From Streptomyces sp. NBC_00510 (GTDB lineage Bacteria > Actinomycetota > Actinomycetes > Streptomycetales > Streptomycetaceae): 64,000 nucleotides of DNA. Positions 61,129 through 64,000 of this stretch are shown one piece after another (within the stretch, counting starts at the first letter, position 1; each line of letters begins with the position of its first letter). A program made the position numbers and the translations under genes. The DNA lies in contig CP107851.1 of the NCBI GenBank assembly GCA_036013505.1, positions 8,542,001 to 8,606,000 of the forward strand. Reading direction: 5' to 3'. The notes below the pieces were generated by a model, which saw only the letters and a program-made list of their open reading frames with translations, was not told the origin of the DNA and searched no databases.

Positions 61129-62436
61129 ATGCCTCAGCTGTCCCCACGTCGTATCGCCATCTTCGGCGCCGGCTACATCGGCCTGGTGACCGGGGCCTGC
61201 TTCGCCGAACTGGGTCACGACGTCGTGGTCCGTGACATCCAGCCGGAGAGGATCCGTCTCCTTGAGGCGGGTGACGTGCCGATCTACGAGCCCGGCCTGG
61301 GAGACCTGATCGCCCGCAACAAGGAACGGCTGACGTTCACCCTGGACGCGGAGGAAGCCGTCAGGGATGCCGAGGTCGCCTACGTCTGCGTGGACACCCC
61401 GCCCACGGCGTCGGGGGACGCGGACCTGTCGCGGGTGTGGTCGGTGATCGACGCGCTGAAGACCGCGTCGCACCTGGCGGCGGTCGTGGTCAAGAGCACG
61501 GTGCCGGTGGGCACCGCGGTGCGGGTGCGTGCGGCGCTGGACGGGGCCGGCCTGACGCACGTCGGCTACGCCTCGAACCCGGAGTTCACCGCCGAGGGCA
61601 AGGCGGTCGGCGACTTCCTGCACCCGGACCGGATCGTCATCGGCGCCGACGACCCGGCCACGGCCGACCTGGTCAGGAGCCTGCACGACGGCATCGACGG
61701 CCCCGTGGAGGTGATGGACACCGCTTCCGCCGAGATGGTCAAGCTCGCCGCGAACGCCCTGCTCGCCACGAAGATCACGTTCACGAACGAGATCGCGACG
61801 ATGTGCGAGGCGACCGGAGCCGACATCGAGCACGTGACCCGCGCGATCGGCCTGGACCACCGGCTGGGCCCCTACTTCATGCAGGCGGGCCTCGGCTACG
61901 GCGGCAGTTGCTTCCCCAAGGACTCCCGGGCGCTGAGGGCGATGGCCAGCAACGCCGGCTACGCCTTCCAGCTGCTGACCGCCGTCATCGAGGTCAACGA
62001 CCTGCAGCCGCGGCGGGCGATCCAGCGGCTGAAGGCGGAGCTGGACGGCCTGGGCGGCACAACGGTCGCCCTGCTCGGCATGGCCTTCAAGGCCGGCACG
62101 GACGACATGCGCGAGGCCCCCAGCACGGTCATCGCGTCCCGGCTGCTGGCCGAGGGCGCCACGGTCCGGACCTGGGACCCCCTCGCGCAGCCCGGCGACG
62201 TCGAACCGTGGTCGTCGACGACCCGCCACGCCTCCCCTCTGGAGGCGATGACCGGGGCCGACGCGGCACTGATCGTCACCGAGTGGCCCCAACTGGCCGA
62301 AGTGCCCTGGGAGCAGGCCAGGGACGTCATGCGCCGGCCGCTGGTGTTCGACGGCAGGAACGTGCTGGACCCGCACGGCATGGCAGGGCTGGGCTTCACG
62401 TACATGAGCGTGGGCCGCCGCACGGTCTCCGGCTGA
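61129..62436 (+). CDS. ugd: UDP-glucose 6-dehydrogenase
   Basis: 435-residue enzyme oxidising UDP-glucose to UDP-glucuronate with 2 NAD+, supplying glucuronate for polysaccharides or glycosylation. RRIAIFGAGYIGLVTGACFA is the NAD-binding loop; VAYVCVDTPPTASGDADLS, VVKSTVPVGT, YASNPEFTAEGKAVGDFLHP and MVKLAANALLATKITFTNEI are conserved. The catalytic Cys is in GYGGSCFPKDSRAL (near residue 261). The C-terminal UDP-binding domain is complete (LLGMAFKAGTDDMREAPS). It stands alone. Its stop codon falls in the first unit of a 7-base tandem repeat. Confidence 0.94.
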   Translation: MPQLSPRRIAIFGAGYIGLVTGACFAELGHDVVVRDIQPERIRLLEAGDVPIYEPGLGDLIARNKERLTFTLDAEEAVRDAEVAYVCVDTPPTASGDADLSRVWSVIDALKTASHLAAVVVKSTVPVGTAVRVRAALDGAGLTHVGYASNPEFTAEGKAVGDFLHPDRIVIGADDPATADLVRSLHDGIDGPVEVMDTASAEMVKLAANALLATKITFTNEIATMCEATGADIEHVTRAIGLDHRLGPYFMQAGLGYGGSCFPKDSRALRAMASNAGYAFQLLTAVIEVNDLQPRRAIQRLKAELDGLGGTTVALLGMAFKAGTDDMREAPSTVIASRLLAEGATVRTWDPLAQPGDVEPWSSTTRHASPLEAMTGADAALIVTEWPQLAEVPWEQARDVMRRPLVFDGRNVLDPHGMAGLGFTYMSVGRRTVSG

Positions 62437-62465
62437 CGGCTGACGGCTGACGGCTGACGGCTGAC
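62431..62465 (+). repeat. Five tandem copies of GGCTGAC at the ugd stop
   Basis: Five exact 7-base units follow each other without a break; the first contains the ugd TGA. As seven is not a multiple of three, successive units place TGA in all three frames. Confidence 0.9.
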
Positions 62466-62523
62466 GGCCCACGGGGCCGGAGCGCCGGGACCCCGGGCCG
62501 ACCGCGCCGGCGTGATCGCCCGA

Positions 62524-63036
62524 TCAGCTGTTGAGGCGGCGCAGTGCCACGGTCCGTCGCGCATCGCGTGTCTTCGCCGTGGCGGGGGGTCGCGTGGCTT
62601 CTGCGCGTGCCATCGCCGCGAGGCGCGCGAATTGCTCACCCATGCCCCTGGTTCCGCTCAGCGGGGTGAGGCCGTGCGGCCACACGGCCTTGGCGAGCGC
62701 GACGTGACGGGCGCCGCCGAGGATGACGACGGGGTCGACGGCGGCGATCCGGAGGTCTTCCGCCTGGGCGCGGAGCACTGCGTCGGTCACCGCGTCGGCG
62801 TGCCCGTGCGGGGTGTCGTACGTGTCGATCTCGTCGTCGAGGTCCAGCAGGCCGTACCGGGCGGAGAGGATCACGAGCCGGTCCGGTTGCAGCGCCTCGG
62901 CGGCCTTCCGGCACGCGCGGTGGTAGCTGCCGATGTACAGGTCGGCCGCCCTGGCCCGGTGGTCCAACTTGCGGGAGCCGCAAGGGATGACGACCAGCTC
63001 CGGTCGGAAGCCGTCGGTGTACTGCGTGGGGGTCAT
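62524..63036 (-). CDS. DUF6884-like protein
   Basis: 170-residue protein: RPELVVIPCGSRKLDHRARA, ADLYIGSYHRACRKAAEALQ, RLVILSARYGLLDLDDEIDT, YDTPHG, VVILGGARHVALAKAVWPHG, LSGTRGMGEQFARL. The IPCGSRK...SARYGLL pattern is that of DUF6884/YaaA-like proteins, some linked to DNA-damage or mobile elements; the function here is unknown. The ATG at 63036 has GAAGGAACCTGC upstream. Confidence 0.82.
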   Translation of the reverse strand: MTPTQYTDGFRPELVVIPCGSRKLDHRARAADLYIGSYHRACRKAAEALQPDRLVILSARYGLLDLDDEIDTYDTPHGHADAVTDAVLRAQAEDLRIAAVDPVVILGGARHVALAKAVWPHGLTPLSGTRGMGEQFARLAAMARAEATRPPATAKTRDARRTVALRRLNS

Positions 63037-63207
63037 GCAGGTTCCTTCCGGGTCCGTCTGCGCTCGGACGAGGACGGACGCCTGCTTCGCGCGGTCCGTC
63101 CTCGTCCCGTGCCATGAGGTGCAACACGGCGGGGGGAGAGGGCCGTAGCGGAGGGACATGCCATCGGGCCCTCACATCCGGACGTACAGCGGAGGGGCGG
63201 CGCGTCC

Positions 63208-63227
63208 ATAGGTGACCGGTCGTATAG
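63208..63227. promoter_or_regulatory. Possible operator of the TetR gene at 63236
   Basis: GACCGGTC core (63214-63221) with outer TA/TA symmetry, just upstream of the start. Consistent with TetR-type autoregulation, but short. Confidence 0.4.
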
Positions 63228-63235
63228 TTCCCCGT

Positions 63236-63850
63236 ATGGGAAGCACCAGTGGTGCCAGGGAGAGGATTCTGAGCGCCGCTCACGCGCTGTTCGACCAACG
63301 TGGCTACTCGGCGCTGGGGCTGGCGGAGATCTGCAGGGCGGCCGGAGTGCCCAGGGGCAGTTTCCACTACTTCTTCGCCTCCAAGGAGGCCCTCGCGCTC
63401 AGCGTCATCGACGAGCACTGGAACGCGCAACGACGCGCCTGGCTCTGCCTCCTCGATCCCGACGCGGAACCCCTGTCGCGGTTGCGGAGGCTCTTCGAGG
63501 CCACCAGCGTCCAGCAGCGTGAGGGACAGCGCGACTGCGGCACCATCGCGGGCTGCATGTTCGCCAACTTCGCGGTGGAGGCGGGCGAACTGACCGAAGT
63601 TGTCCGCGAACGCCTGCGGGAGATCTTCGAAGCACAGATCGGCATGGTGGAGTCGGTCGTCGTCGAGGCCCTGCGGCGGGGCGAGGTGACCGTCTCGGAC
63701 ACACGGGCGGCCGCCCGCTCCGTGATGGCACAGCTCGAGGGCCGGGTCCTGTTCGCCAAGCTCTACAACAACACGGCGCAGCTCGGCCCGCTGTGGGCCA
63801 ACTGCCTTGCGCTGCTGGGTGCCCGCAGTCCTCAGGCGCCCGCCGCATGA
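63236..63850 (+). CDS. TetR/AcrR-family regulator
   Basis: 204-residue repressor. HTH at residues ~6-55: ARERILSAAHALFDQRGYSA, LGLAEICRAAGVPRGSFHYF, FASKEALALSVIDEHW. The C-terminal domain has GTIAGCMFANFAVEAGELTE, like YcdC/AcuR-type TetR regulators that often govern enoyl or oxidoreductase genes. Targets may lie beyond the right edge; nothing else is recognised from 63851 to 64000. Confidence 0.9.
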   Translation: MGSTSGARERILSAAHALFDQRGYSALGLAEICRAAGVPRGSFHYFFASKEALALSVIDEHWNAQRRAWLCLLDPDAEPLSRLRRLFEATSVQQREGQRDCGTIAGCMFANFAVEAGELTEVVRERLREIFEAQIGMVESVVVEALRRGEVTVSDTRAAARSVMAQLEGRVLFAKLYNNTAQLGPLWANCLALLGARSPQAPAA

Positions 63851-64000
63851 GACGGCGGGGCGGCGGCCGGGCTCCCCCCGTCGAGGGTCGTGGTGCCGGT
63901 GCGCGGTCTGGGAGGTTGTGCCTCCCAGGAGGGAGCAAGCAGGTCGTGGCACCGGTGCGGGTCGCGGGCGCACGATGGCAGGTGGAAAACGGGGGAGCGG

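Noticed and set aside
60994-62472. Leftward open frame of about 490 codons opposite ugd
   Set aside because: Antisense to a complete UDP-glucose dehydrogenase; no protein family features.
1-64000. CRISPR array, tRNA or rRNA genes, prophage or complete insertion sequence
   Set aside because: Read through on both strands; only transposase C-terminal fragments were found and no spaced direct repeats of CRISPR type.

Overview
The window is high-GC DNA with the strong third-position G/C bias of an actinomycete. It looks like a Streptomyces chromosome, probably an accessory or arm region. Signs of this are the many one-component regulators (TetR, MarR, MerR, PadR, PucR, XRE/MmyB, DUF5937), SpoIIE-type phosphatases, a SigB/F/G-type sigma factor, secreted and Tat/lipoprotein products, and several gene and transposase remnants. 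I see no rRNA, tRNA, CRISPR array or intact insertion sequence.

Layout. 1-6.7 kb: a secreted GH78 alpha-L-rhamnosidase cut by the left edge, a truncated VOC gene, a BrkB-family membrane protein, a DHA2-type MFS pump, a SHOCT protein and a carboxymuconolactone decarboxylase-like (CMD) protein. The pump and the CMD gene share an inverted-repeat half-site. 6.9-11 kb: an SDR divergent from an XRE/MmyB regulator, then two alpha/beta hydrolases. 11-12.4 kb: a gene graveyard (transposase C-terminus, TPR fragment, PLDc_N gene with an in-frame stop). 12.6-18.1 kb: TetR, an NmrA-like protein, a SpoIIE phosphatase, and a secreted beta-propeller divergent from a DUF5937 regulator with a clear operator. 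18.2-31.3 kb: a large S8 protease, a nucleotidyltransferase, three more SpoIIE phosphatases (one fused to an RsbW-like kinase domain) and a PucR regulator. 32-38.9 kb: a carrier-protein/three-LbH-domain membrane protein with the layout of Pls (epsilon-poly-lysine synthetase) but no adenylation domain, then a DUF418-like membrane protein, PhoD and a lipoprotein. 38.9-47.4 kb: an IS5 remnant, a 2H phosphoesterase, VOC proteins, a methyltransferase, a frameshifted aldo/keto reductase, and a hydrolase with a 26-bp palindrome whose probable TetR lies next to it. 47.4-55 kb: two Old Yellow Enzymes with a PadR regulator, a DHFR-like protein, a two-repeat protein, and a MerR divergent from an SDR with a 19-bp-spacer promoter. 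56-64 kb: SDR plus SnoaL-like genes opposite TetR, MarR opposite VOC, a stress sigma factor, CsbD, UDP-glucose dehydrogenase, a DUF6884 protein and a TetR.

The recurring pattern is a small redox or hydrolase gene paired with its own regulator and a visible dyad. SpoIIE phosphatases, the RsbW-like domain, the sigma factor and CsbD suggest partner-switching stress control. The most unusual item is the adenylation-less Pls-type protein at 32062-34683. Convergent gene pairs are usually separated by strong GC hairpins that probably terminate transcription from both sides.
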